Shown here: piece after piece, positions 11,380 to 22,185 of the stretch
Layout: each line of letters begins with the position of its first letter
Numbering within the stretch: position 1 is the stretch's first letter
Assembly: GCF_017874715.1 (NCBI RefSeq)
Contig: NZ_JAGGLR010000021.1
Span: forward strand, 62,001-126,000
Origin: Streptomyces iranensis
GTDB taxonomy: Bacteria > Actinomycetota > Actinomycetes > Streptomycetales > Streptomycetaceae
Length of the DNA: 64,000 bases
Direction: 5' to 3'
Program-made: the position numbers and the translations under genes
The notes under the pieces: generated by a model
Seen by the model: the letters and a program-made list of their open reading frames with translations, nothing else
Told to the model about the DNA's origin: nothing
Databases searched by the model: none

Positions 11380-11411
11380 GGCCCGGTGGCCGTAGGGACG
11401 GTCACCGGGCC
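11380..11411. terminator. Hairpin terminator of the dnaK operon
   Basis: GGCCCGGTG at 11380-11388 pairs perfectly with CACCGGGCC at 11403-11411 (14-nt loop). It lies about 70 bp beyond the hspR stop, the natural end of the dnaK-grpE-dnaJ-hspR transcript. Confidence 0.6.
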
Positions 11412-11479
11412 CGCGATCAAGCCGTGATCATGCCGCGGTCAAGCCGCGGTCATGCCACGCACAAGCCACGCGCCGGGCG

Positions 11480-11953
11480 CTACTCCGGGCGTTTGGGGCG
11501 CCAGACCACCAGGGCGCTGCTCTGCTGGACATCCTGGTAGCGGACCAGGTCACGGCGGTAGGAGGCGTGGACCTGGGCCTCGCGCTGCTGCATGGCCGTC
11601 GCGGCGCCCTCGACCGCGGCCTGCAGCTCGGCGACCCGGGCCTGGAGGGCCGCGACCTGGTGTTCCAGTTCGATGATGCGCTTGATCCCGGCGAGGTTGA
11701 TGCCCTCGTCCTGGGACAGCTGCTGGACCTGGCGGAGCAGCTGGATGTCCCGCGCGGAGTACCGCCGGCCGCGGCCGGCGGTACGGTCCGGGGAGACCAG
11801 GCCGAGGCGGTCGTACTGACGCAGGGTCTGCGGGTGCAGCCCGGAGAGCTGGGCGGCCACCGAGATGACGTAGACCGGCGAATCCTCGGTCAGCTCATAG
11901 GGGTTGCGGGGTCGGCCAGCGGCCCTGCCTCCGATTCCTCCTCGGCCGTCCAT
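11480..11953 (-). CDS. hspR: Heat-shock repressor HspR
   Basis: A 157-residue MerR-like repressor. The HTH and wing (LHPQTLRQYDRLGLVSPDRT, then GRGRRYSARDI) lie at about 35-80, followed by a coiled coil (AGIKRIIELEHQVAALQARV). HspR binds HAIR sites and uses DnaK as co-repressor. The start at 11953 follows the dnaJ stop (11955) almost directly; the frame is open further upstream inside dnaJ but has no family character. As the last gene of the dnaK operon it closes the usual autoregulatory loop, and HAIR boxes are present at dnaK and clpB. Confidence 0.95.
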   Translation of the reverse strand: MDGRGGIGGRAAGRPRNPYELTEDSPVYVISVAAQLSGLHPQTLRQYDRLGLVSPDRTAGRGRRYSARDIQLLRQVQQLSQDEGINLAGIKRIIELEHQVAALQARVAELQAAVEGAATAMQQREAQVHASYRRDLVRYQDVQQSSALVVWRPKRPE

Positions 11954-11954
11954 C

Positions 11955-13142
11955 TCATGCTCCCTTCGCGGCCTTGAACAGCTCCGCCCGTGGGTCCTCT
12001 CCCACGGTCGCCTCGCGATACGACTCCAGCGCGTCACGCGCCGAGTCGCTCAGGTCCTTCGGCACCGTGACCTCGACGGTGACCAGCAGGTCTCCGCGGC
12101 TGCCGTCCTTGCGCACCGCGCCCTTGCCCCGGGCGCGCATGGTCCGCCCGTTGGGCGTGCCGGGCGGCAGCTTCAGGGTGACCGGCGGGCCACCCAGGGT
12201 CGGGACCTTGATCTCGCCGCCGAGCGCCGCCTCGGGAAGGGTGACGGGCACGGTCACGGTCAGGTTGTCGTCCTTGCGGCCGAAGACCGGATGCGGGTCC
12301 ACATGCACGACCACGTACAGATCGCCGGCCGGGCCGCCGGTCTCGCCCGGAGCACCCTTGCCGCGCAGCCGGATCCGCTGGCCGTCGCTGACCCCCGCGG
12401 GGATCCGGACCTGCATGGTGCGGGCGGAACGGGCCCGTCCGCTGCCCTTGCAGGTCTCGCACGGGTTCTGCGCGATCAGCCCGCGGCCACGGCACTCCAC
12501 GCACGGGTCGGTGAGCGAGAAGCCGCCCCCGCCGCCGCGGCTGACCTGGCCGGTGCCGACACAGGTCGGGCAGACCCGCGGGGTGCCGTCCCGGTCGCCG
12601 GTGCCCGAGCACGCCTTGCACGGGGCCTGGCTGGACATCCGCAGCGGGACCGTGGCCCCCTCAACGGCCTCGGTGAAGCTGAGCGTCACCTCGGACTCGA
12701 TGTCCTGGCCCCGGCGCGGCTGGGCGCGGGTGGCGCCGCCGCGGCCGAACAGCCCGCCGAAGACATCTCCGAGCCCGCCGCCGAAGCCGCCGGCGCCGCC
12801 ACCACCGCCGCCGCCCTGCGCGCCGCCGCCGAAGAGGTCGCCCAGGTCGAAGTTGAAGCTGCCGGTGGAGCCCGGCCCGCCCGGCCCGGGGCGGAAGCCC
12901 CCGTTGCCGAACAGGGCACGGGCCTCGTCGTACTCCTTGCGCCGCTTGGGGTCCCCGAGGATGTCATTGGCCTCGGAGATCTCCTTGAACCGGTCCTCCG
13001 CCTTGGCGTCGCCCTTGTTGGCGTCCGGGTGGTACTCGCGGGCGAGCTTCCGGTACGCCTTCTTGATCTCCGCCTCGGTGGCGTCCTTGGGGACGCCGAG
13101 GACTTTGTAGTAGTCCTTCTCCACGAAGTCCTTGGTGCTCAT
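11955..13142 (-). CDS. dnaJ: DnaJ chaperone
   Basis: A 395-residue class A DnaJ. The J domain (DYYKVLGVPKDATEAEIKKA, HPD in REYHPDANKGD) covers 1-75. A Gly/Phe-rich linker (about 90-150) follows, then the four CxxCxGxG zinc repeats (CKACSGTG, CPTCVGTG, CVECRGRG, CETCKGSG) and C-terminal substrate-binding beta domains. It stimulates DnaK ATPase and delivers substrates. It lies 45 bp after grpE and abuts hspR. Streptomyces commonly encodes a second DnaJ elsewhere; this is the dnaK-operon copy. Confidence 0.97.
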   Translation of the reverse strand: MSTKDFVEKDYYKVLGVPKDATEAEIKKAYRKLAREYHPDANKGDAKAEDRFKEISEANDILGDPKRRKEYDEARALFGNGGFRPGPGGPGSTGSFNFDLGDLFGGGAQGGGGGGGAGGFGGGLGDVFGGLFGRGGATRAQPRRGQDIESEVTLSFTEAVEGATVPLRMSSQAPCKACSGTGDRDGTPRVCPTCVGTGQVSRGGGGGFSLTDPCVECRGRGLIAQNPCETCKGSGRARSARTMQVRIPAGVSDGQRIRLRGKGAPGETGGPAGDLYVVVHVDPHPVFGRKDDNLTVTVPVTLPEAALGGEIKVPTLGGPPVTLKLPPGTPNGRTMRARGKGAVRKDGSRGDLLVTVEVTVPKDLSDSARDALESYREATVGEDPRAELFKAAKGA

Positions 13143-13187
13143 CCCCGACGTCCCTCCTCTCCTGCTGCTCTCGCGGTCACCGTCACG

Positions 13188-15724
<2,537 letters not shown>

Positions 15725-15731
15725 CTACAGC

Positions 15732-15752
15732 ATTGAGTGGAACAGGCTCAAG
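15732..15752. promoter_or_regulatory. HAIR element 1, dnaK promoter
   Basis: ATTGAGT (15732-15738), 7-nt spacer, GCTCAAG (15746-15752); the core TTGAGT..CTCAA matches the HspR operator. It lies 23 bp from the dnaK start, close enough to overlap the transcript start or leader. Confidence 0.85.
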
Positions 15753-15784
15753 CGTGCATCACCCGATCTGCCGCTGTCAACAGA

Positions 15785-15805
15785 CCTGAGTCGCCAGGGC
15801 TCAAG
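15785..15805. promoter_or_regulatory. HAIR element 2, dnaK promoter
   Basis: CCTGAGT (15785-15791), 7-nt spacer, GCTCAAG (15799-15805), 53 bp (five helical turns) from element 1. Multiple HAIR copies at dnaK are known for Streptomyces; a third good copy was not found here. Confidence 0.8.
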
Positions 15806-15958
15806 TTTTATATGAGGCTTACGCCCAACCGGGCGCGAAAGAGGGAGAGGAGAATCCAAGTGAGGGAGGAGAGGGGCCAAATGAGCGACACAGATCACCG
15901 GCTCGGCGACTACATGGGGGCCCGTCCGGGCGGGTAATCTCGGTCAAGCCACATTAAG

Positions 15959-15972
15959 TTACTGCTTAGTAA
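15959..15972. promoter_or_regulatory. Palindromic operator-like site upstream of the Fe-S oxidoreductase
   Basis: TTACT-GCTT-AGTAA is a perfect 5-bp inverted repeat with a 4-nt spacer, 30 bp before the Fe-S gene start and in an unusually AT-rich patch. The shape resembles sites of TetR-type fatty-acid regulators, but no such regulator is encoded nearby. Its role is inference. Confidence 0.45.
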
Positions 15973-16002
15973 TTCAGCTCTCGCAGGTTCGAGGAGCCCC
16001 TT

Positions 16003-18294
16003 ATGCAACTCGCCGCGATCATCGTGTCGCTGGTCCTCACCGCGGTCGGCGTTGCCCTGCTCGGCCGGGCCGTCGCACAGTTCGTGCGCTTCTTCAAGCT
16101 CGGCGCGCCGGTCCCGGCAGGGGCCAGGACCGACAATCCCTGGCAGCGCAGTGTGACCCTGGTCCGGGAGTTTCTCGCGCACACGCGCATGAACAAGTGG
16201 GGCGTCATCGGCGTCGCCCACTGGTTCGTGGCGATCGGCTTCCTGACCCTGCCACCGACCATCATCAACGCCTATGGCCAGCTCTTCCAGGCGGACTGGA
16301 CGCTGCCGATCCTCGGCGGCTTCCTCCCCTACGAGCTGTACATCGAGTTCATCGGCACGATGACCACGCTGGGCATCCTGACGCTGATGGCGATCCGGCT
16401 GCTGAACCTGCCCAGCCGGGCCGGCCGCAAGTCCCGGTTCGCGGGCTCCACCGCCTGGCAGGCGTACTTCGTCGAGTACGTCATCCTCATCATCGGCCTC
16501 GCGATCATGGCGCTGCGCGGCACCGAGGGCGCACTGCACCACGTCGACCATTACGAGCCCGCGTACTTCGCCTCGTATCCGCTGGTCCAGCTCTTCGACG
16601 GGCTCAGCGTGGACACGGTGCAGAACCTGACCTACTTCTTCGCGATGATCAAGCTGGGTACGACCATGATCTGGATGATCACGGTCAGCACCAACCTCGA
16701 CATGAGCATCGCCTGGCACCGCTTCCTCGCCTTCCCCAACATCTGGTTCAAGCGGGAGTCCAGCGGCGAGGTGGCGCTCGGCGCGCTGCAGCCGATGGTG
16801 AGCGAGGGCAAGCCGATCGACTTCGAGGACCCGGACGAGGACGCCCAGTTCGGCGTCTCCCAGATCGAGCACTTCTCCTGGAAGGGCATCCTCGACTTCT
16901 CCACCTGCACCGAATGCGGCCGCTGCCAGTCGCAGTGCCCCGCGTGGAACACCGGCAAGCCGCTCTCGCCCAAGCTGCTGATCATGGCGCTGCGCGACCA
17001 CTCGCACGCCAAGGCCCCGTATCTGCTCGCCGGTGGCGGCAAGACGGCGGAGGGCGAGGAGAAGGCGAGCGAGGAGCAGCTCGCCGGTGTGCCCGCGGCA
17101 GCGCTGGCGGAGGCCGAGCGCCCGCTGATCGGGACGCTGGAAGCTGCGTCTGAAAGCGGCCTCGCCGCGGGCGGCGTCATCGACCCCGATGTGCTGTGGT
17201 CCTGCACCACCTGCGGCGCATGCGTCGAGCAGTGCCCGGTGGACATCGAGCACGTTGACCACATCGTGGACATGCGCCGCTACCAGGTGATGATCGAGTC
17301 CGCGTTCCCGTCCGAGGCGGGCACGATGCTCAAGAACCTGGAGAAGAAGGGCAACCCCTGGGGCCTGGCCAAGAAGCAGCGGCTGGCGTGGACCAAGGAA
17401 GTCGACTTCGAGGTGCCGGTCGTCGGCAAGGACATCGAGGACCTCACCGAGGTCGAGTACCTGTACTGGGTCGGCTGCGCGGGCGCCCTGGAGGACCGGG
17501 CCAAGAAGACCACCAAGGCCTTCGCCGAGCTGCTGCACACCGCGGGCGTCAAGTTCGCGATCATGGGCGGCGACGAGGCGTGCACCGGTGACTCCGCCCG
17601 CCGCCTGGGCAATGAGTTCCTCTTCCAGCAGCTCGGCCAGCAGAACGTCGAGATGCTGAACATGGCCTTCGGCGAGGACGATGAGGACGAGTCGTCGAAG
17701 AAGCCGAAGTCGGCGAAGAAGATCGTCGCCACCTGCCCGCACTGCTTCAACACGATCGCGAACGAATACCCGCAGCTGGGCGGCGAGTTCGAGGTCATCC
17801 ACCACACCCAGCTGCTGCAGCACCTCATCGACGAGGGCAAGCTGGTCCCGGTCACCCCGGTCGAGGGTCTTATCACCTACCACGACCCCTGCTACCTGGG
17901 CCGCCACAACAAGGTCTACACCCCGCCGCGCGAGATCATCGCCAAGGTGCCGGGGCTGCGGAACGAGGAGATGCACCGCCACAAGGAGCGCGGCTTCTGC
18001 TGTGGCGCGGGCGGCGCCCGGATGTGGATGGAGGAGCGGATCGGCAAGCGCATCAACAACGAGCGCGTGGACGAGGCGCTGTCCCTCAACCCGGACATCG
18101 TCTCCACCGCCTGCCCGTTCTGCCTGGTGATGCTGACCGACTCCGTCAACGGCAAAAAGAACGACGGCAAGGCGAAGGAGGAGCTCCAGGTCGTGGATGT
18201 GGCGCAGCTGCTCCTGGACTCGGTGAAGACCCCGGCCGCGCCGGAGGACGGCGGCAAGAACGCCGAGGAGCCGGAGCCGGCCCCGGCCAAGTAG
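16003..18294 (+). CDS. membrane-bound (Fe-S) oxidoreductase, heterodisulfide-reductase-like
   Basis: A 763-residue protein. The N-terminal membrane part (about 1-250, several helices, nitrate-reductase-gamma/HdrE-like, with histidines such as GVAHWFVAIGF) is followed by two 4Fe-4S motifs (CTECGRCQSQCPAW about 303-316, and CTTCGACVEQCPVD about 405) and two CCG domains (CPHCFNTI, HDPCYLGR, then GFCCGAGGARMW, CPFCLVML). This architecture is conserved in actinobacteria next to or near dnaK and probably couples a cytosolic thiol or flavin donor to the quinone pool. Its physiological substrate is not established. GAGGAG precedes the ATG by 8 nt. A hairpin terminator follows. Confidence 0.85.
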   Translation: MQLAAIIVSLVLTAVGVALLGRAVAQFVRFFKLGAPVPAGARTDNPWQRSVTLVREFLAHTRMNKWGVIGVAHWFVAIGFLTLPPTIINAYGQLFQADWTLPILGGFLPYELYIEFIGTMTTLGILTLMAIRLLNLPSRAGRKSRFAGSTAWQAYFVEYVILIIGLAIMALRGTEGALHHVDHYEPAYFASYPLVQLFDGLSVDTVQNLTYFFAMIKLGTTMIWMITVSTNLDMSIAWHRFLAFPNIWFKRESSGEVALGALQPMVSEGKPIDFEDPDEDAQFGVSQIEHFSWKGILDFSTCTECGRCQSQCPAWNTGKPLSPKLLIMALRDHSHAKAPYLLAGGGKTAEGEEKASEEQLAGVPAAALAEAERPLIGTLEAASESGLAAGGVIDPDVLWSCTTCGACVEQCPVDIEHVDHIVDMRRYQVMIESAFPSEAGTMLKNLEKKGNPWGLAKKQRLAWTKEVDFEVPVVGKDIEDLTEVEYLYWVGCAGALEDRAKKTTKAFAELLHTAGVKFAIMGGDEACTGDSARRLGNEFLFQQLGQQNVEMLNMAFGEDDEDESSKKPKSAKKIVATCPHCFNTIANEYPQLGGEFEVIHHTQLLQHLIDEGKLVPVTPVEGLITYHDPCYLGRHNKVYTPPREIIAKVPGLRNEEMHRHKERGFCCGAGGARMWMEERIGKRINNERVDEALSLNPDIVSTACPFCLVMLTDSVNGKKNDGKAKEELQVVDVAQLLLDSVKTPAAPEDGGKNAEEPEPAPAK

Positions 18295-18320
18295 CGCCGT
18301 CGGCGTCTCGACGATGCGCT

Positions 18321-18353
18321 GAAGCCCGCCCACGGAGTCCGGGGGCGGGCTTC
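18321..18353. terminator. Hairpin terminator after the Fe-S oxidoreductase
   Basis: GAAGCCCGCCC (18321-18331) pairs with GGGCGGGCTTC (18343-18353), 11 bp perfect, 11-nt loop, starting 27 bp after the stop. It separates this gene from the convergent phosphatase gene. Confidence 0.75.
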
Positions 18354-18400
18354 ACGCTTGCCTTGCCGGCGGCCTTACGGCCTTACGGAGGCCATGGCAC

Positions 18401-18461
18401 CCTTACGGCTTTCATGCGGGCCTTACGGCTTTCATGCGGGCCTTACGGGCTCTCATGCGGG
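18401..18461. repeat. Tandem 20-bp repeat
   Basis: The 20-mer beginning CCTTACGGCTTTCATGCGGG occurs at 18401-18420 and again, perfectly, at 18421-18440, with a 21-bp variant at 18441-18461. It lies between two convergent genes, just beyond the phosphatase stop. Confidence 0.85.
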
Positions 18462-18463
18462 CC

Positions 18464-21400
18464 CTACGCCCGCGGCTTGCCGTTCTTCGACAGCGGCAGC
18501 GCCTGCTCGGTCCAGATGACCTTGCCGTCGGCGGTGTAGCGGGTTCCCCAGCGGTCGGCGAACTGCGAGACCAGGAAGAGCCCCCGGCCGCCCTCGTCCG
18601 TCGTCCCCGCGTACCGCAGATGCGGGGAGGTACTGCTGGTGTCGAAGACCTCGCAGATCAGGCTGCGGTCGCAGAGCAGCCGCACCCGGATCGGGCCGGT
18701 CGCGTAGCGGATCGCGTTGGTGATCAGTTCGCTGAGGATGAGCTCGGTCGTGAACGCGACATCGCCCAGATCCCACTCCGCGAGCTTCCGGGCCACCGCG
18801 GCACGCACCCCGGCCACCTGCGCCGGATCGGACGGCACCTCCCAGTCGGCGGTCAGACCGGGCTCCAGCACTCTCGTACGGGCCACGATGAGCGCGATGT
18901 CATCGCTCGGGCGATCGGGCAGCAGCGCGTCCAGCACCGCCGTACAGGCGTCCTCAGGCGTCCGGCCGGGGTGGGCGAGGGCGCCGCGCAGCATCTCCAG
19001 ACCGGTGTCGATGTCCCGGTCGCGCTTCTCGATCAGCCCGTCGGTGTAGAGCACCAGATGGCTGCCCTCGGGCAGCTCCAGCTGCGCCGTCTCGAACGGC
19101 AGCCCGCCCAGGCCCAGCGGCGGCCCCGCGGGCAGATCCAGGAACTCCACCGAACCGTCCGGACGCACCAGCGCGGGCGGCGGATGACCGGCCCGCGCCA
19201 TCGTGCAACGCCGCGTCACCGGATCGTAGATCGCGTACAGACACGTGGCTCCCGTGATCCCCTCACCGCCACCCCCACCACCGCTGCCGTCGCCGTTCGG
19301 CCCGCCCGGACCCTCGTCCTGGTCGATCCGGGCGATCAGATCGTCGAGATGGGAAAGGATCTCATCGGGCGGGAGGTCGAGCGTGGAGAAGTTGTGCACC
19401 GCCGTCCGCAACCGCCCCATCGTCGCCGCCGCATGCAGACCGTGCCCCACCACATCCCCCACCACCAACGCCACCCGCGCCCCCGGCAGCGGAATGACAT
19501 CGAACCAGTCGCCCCCGACCCCCGACTCCGCCGGCAGATAGCGGTACGCCACGTCCAGCGCGTTCTGCTCCGGCAGCATCCGGGGCAGCAGGCTGCGCTG
19601 GAGGGTCACCGCCATGGTGTGCTCGCGGGTGTAGCGGCGGGCGTTGTCGATGCTGACGGCGGCCCGGGTGACCAGCTCCTCCGCGAGGGAGACATCGTCC
19701 TCCTCGAAGGGCTCCGGCTTCTCCGCACGCATGAAGCTGGCCACGCCCAGGACGACGCCCCGGGCCCGCAGCGGGACCGTGATCATCGAGTGGATGCCGT
19801 AGTCCACGATCCGGCGGGCGTGCTCGGGGTCCTGCTCCTGCCAGCCGCCGAAGTCGCCCAGGACCGGCTCGACCGTGACCGCTCCGCTGCGGAAGCCCCG
19901 GGCCTGGGGCGCGCTCGGGCCGAACTCGATCAGCATGCCGAGGGGGTAGAGCGGGCCGTCGTCCCGGATGCCGCTGAGGGCCGTACGGCGCAGGACCGTA
20001 CGGACGCCGTCCGCGGCCGCCACGGCGGCCCACGAGCCCGCGTCCGGGGTGCTGCCCGCGTCCGGGGTGCTGATGCCCGAGACCCCCTCCGGGGGCTCCT
20101 CGCCGCGCAGCACCGAGTCCGCGAGGTCCACCGAGACATAGTCGGCGAACCGGGCCACCGCGTACTCCGCCAGCTCCTGGGCGGTGCGCACCACGTCCAG
20201 CGTGGTGCCGATGGAGACGCCCGCGTCGTACAGCAGCTTGAGCCGGTTGCGCGCGAGGTCGACCTTGCCGGACAGCGCGCGCAGCTCCGTGGTGTCGCGC
20301 AGGGTGGCGACACTGCCGGGCGGGCCGCCGTCGCGGTCGGTGGGGCGGTGGCTGACGGACAGCAGCCGCTCACCCGCCGTATGGACCTCGTCGGTGGCGG
20401 GGCGCCCGGACGCCAGCAGCGCGGCGGTGTGCGGGTCGAAGCCGAGCTCGGACACCAGGCGGCCCTCGGCGTCCGGCGGGAGGTCGAAGAGCCGGCGCGC
20501 CTCGTCGTTCGCCAGCACCAGGCGTCCGTCGCCGCCGACGATCAGCACGCCCTCGCGCACCGAGTGCAGCACCGCGTCATGGTGCTCGTACATCCGCGTC
20601 ATCTCGGACGGGTCCAGCCCGTGGGTCTGGCGCCGCAGCCGCCTGCTGACCAGGGCCGTGCCCGCCGTGGCGAGCGCCATGGCGGCCGCGGCCGCGCCGA
20701 ACAGCAGCGGCAGCTGATGGTCGGCGGCGCCGCTCACTTTCTTGATCGTGATACCTGCCGCGACCAGGCCGACGACCTTCCCCTGGGCGTCCTTGACGGG
20801 CACCACGGACCGTACGGACAGGCCGAGCGTGCCGGTGAAGGTCTCCTGGACCGTCCGGCCTTCGGCCGCCGCACGGATGCTGCCCATGAAGTGCTTGCCG
20901 ATCCGGGCGGGATTGGGGTGGGTGTAGCGGATCCCCTGCGGCGTCATGGCCACGACGAAGTCGACCCGGGAGCCCTTACGGGCCCGTTCGGCGAGCGGCT
21001 GCAGCACGGCGCTGGGATCGTGGCCGCGCAGCGCGCTCACCATGCCCGGTGCGTTCGCGAAGCTCTCGGCGACCGCCATGGAGCGGTTACGGGCCTCCCG
21101 CTCGCTGTCGTAGCGGGACTGCAGGACGAGTGCCACTACGGCGGCCACGACCAGCAGCAGCACGACGCCAACCTGCAGGACGAAGACCTGGCCGGCCACG
21201 GTGCGCACGCCGCGCACCGGGCTCCAGCGGAGCCGCCGCCCATAGCCGCGGCCGTTGGGATCGCCGGGACCGCCGCCGGGACCGCCGCCGGAGCCGGGGC
21301 CGGAGCCAGGGCCCGGTCCGCGGCCGCTCCAGCCGGTGCGCACCGGCGGCCGCCCATGCGGGCTCAGCTGGGCGTACACGCTCTGCCGACCCTGCGGACC

Positions 21401-21805
21401 CCAGCGGCGGCCGTGGGGGCCCGGCGAGCCCTGCGGATCGGCTTGATCGCGCTGATCGCGCTGATCGCGCTGATCCCGCTGGTCTCGCCGGTCTCGCTGA
21501 CCTCGTCGGTCTCGCCAGTCTCGCTCGTCTCGCTGACCTTGCTGGTCTCGCGGGTCCTGTCGGTTCCGCTGGTCCTGCTGGTCCTGCTGGTCCTGCGTGT
21601 CGTCCTGCTGAACGCGCCGCCCACGTCGCTCCCATGCCGAGCGGGGCCCCTCACGCCGACCGCGTGGGCGCCAGTCGGTCATCGTGCGGGCCAACGGAAC
21701 CCGTGGTCGACCGAAAAGTCCGGCCATGTCGCTATTTTTAGCACCCTCGCTCAGCGGCAGGCGAGCGGCATCCTCCGCCGCCGGCCGAGCACTCCCGTCC
21801 GACAT
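18464..21805 (-). CDS. membrane SpoIIE-type phosphatase with PAS, GAF and HATPase domains
   Basis: A 1113-residue multi-domain signalling protein. Order: a charged N-terminus with RDQ-type repeats (about 68-122), TM1 (about 206-228), an extracytoplasmic single-Cache-like sensor (RYTHPNPARIGKHFMGS), TM2 (LPLLFGAAAAAMALATAGTA), PAS (HSVREGVLIVGGDGRLVLAN), GAF, PP2C/SpoIIE (GGDWFDVIPLPG, VVGDVVGHGLHAAATM) and a C-terminal RsbW-like HATPase (ELITNAIRYA). Such proteins can both dephosphorylate STAS antagonists and bind sigma factors. The start is uncertain: 21805, 21727 and 21682 are all possible ATGs and none has a strong SD. Confidence 0.85.
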   Translation of the reverse strand: MSDGSARPAAEDAARLPLSEGAKNSDMAGLFGRPRVPLARTMTDWRPRGRREGPRSAWERRGRRVQQDDTQDQQDQQDQRNRQDPRDQQGQRDERDWRDRRGQRDRRDQRDQRDQRDQRDQADPQGSPGPHGRRWGPQGRQSVYAQLSPHGRPPVRTGWSGRGPGPGSGPGSGGGPGGGPGDPNGRGYGRRLRWSPVRGVRTVAGQVFVLQVGVVLLLVVAAVVALVLQSRYDSEREARNRSMAVAESFANAPGMVSALRGHDPSAVLQPLAERARKGSRVDFVVAMTPQGIRYTHPNPARIGKHFMGSIRAAAEGRTVQETFTGTLGLSVRSVVPVKDAQGKVVGLVAAGITIKKVSGAADHQLPLLFGAAAAAMALATAGTALVSRRLRRQTHGLDPSEMTRMYEHHDAVLHSVREGVLIVGGDGRLVLANDEARRLFDLPPDAEGRLVSELGFDPHTAALLASGRPATDEVHTAGERLLSVSHRPTDRDGGPPGSVATLRDTTELRALSGKVDLARNRLKLLYDAGVSIGTTLDVVRTAQELAEYAVARFADYVSVDLADSVLRGEEPPEGVSGISTPDAGSTPDAGSWAAVAAADGVRTVLRRTALSGIRDDGPLYPLGMLIEFGPSAPQARGFRSGAVTVEPVLGDFGGWQEQDPEHARRIVDYGIHSMITVPLRARGVVLGVASFMRAEKPEPFEEDDVSLAEELVTRAAVSIDNARRYTREHTMAVTLQRSLLPRMLPEQNALDVAYRYLPAESGVGGDWFDVIPLPGARVALVVGDVVGHGLHAAATMGRLRTAVHNFSTLDLPPDEILSHLDDLIARIDQDEGPGGPNGDGSGGGGGGEGITGATCLYAIYDPVTRRCTMARAGHPPPALVRPDGSVEFLDLPAGPPLGLGGLPFETAQLELPEGSHLVLYTDGLIEKRDRDIDTGLEMLRGALAHPGRTPEDACTAVLDALLPDRPSDDIALIVARTRVLEPGLTADWEVPSDPAQVAGVRAAVARKLAEWDLGDVAFTTELILSELITNAIRYATGPIRVRLLCDRSLICEVFDTSSTSPHLRYAGTTDEGGRGLFLVSQFADRWGTRYTADGKVIWTEQALPLSKNGKPRA

Positions 21806-22185
21806 CGCGACTACACCCCGCCCGCGCCCTCTTTCACCGGTCTCGTCGCCTCACCCGTCATCCGCACACCGTGCGTTAAGCACATGGTTGCCCCCGCTTT
21901 TCCGCATCGAAGTTCCCCGCCGGACGTACCGATACTGGCCGTGAAGTATCCCTTCTCACAACGACGTTGCGAATTCCCTACAGGATCATGCCCAACGCGG
22001 CATCCGTAAATGTCCTGGACAGCCCTTGTGCTCCAAAGGTCATCTTTACAGTCAAGCGGACTGATCGATCCCGCATCATCCGGAAAGATCACCGAGCGGC
22101 GGCCGCCCGGAGCGCCAGGCATCACCCTCGTAACGAAGTGCCATGCCCCTTGGCCTCAGCCGCCTTGATGGGTTGAGGTGGCCCG
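21806..22185. other. 380-bp intergenic region
   Basis: This separates the divergent phosphatase and lipoprotein genes. It contains an AT-richer stretch (about 21890-22090) in which promoters for both are expected, but I could not assign a convincing -35/-10 pair. No small gene with a plausible SD was seen. Confidence 0.4.

Noticed and set aside
15881-15937. 18-codon frame with a good SD between dnaK and the Fe-S gene
   Set aside because: Too short to judge; it could be a leader peptide but has no supporting signal.
15910-18333. 807-codon minus-strand frame opposite the Fe-S oxidoreductase
   Set aside because: Shadow; the plus strand has the Fe-S and CCG cysteine motifs.
21437-21606. CRISPR-like repeat array
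   Set aside because: Units of 9-12 nt with no spacers, in frame inside a gene; it is a coding minisatellite. No CRISPR array or cas gene was seen in the window.
18434-22009. 1191-codon plus-strand frame opposite the SpoIIE phosphatase
   Set aside because: Shadow of the minus-strand gene, which has clear PAS, GAF, PP2C and HATPase motifs.
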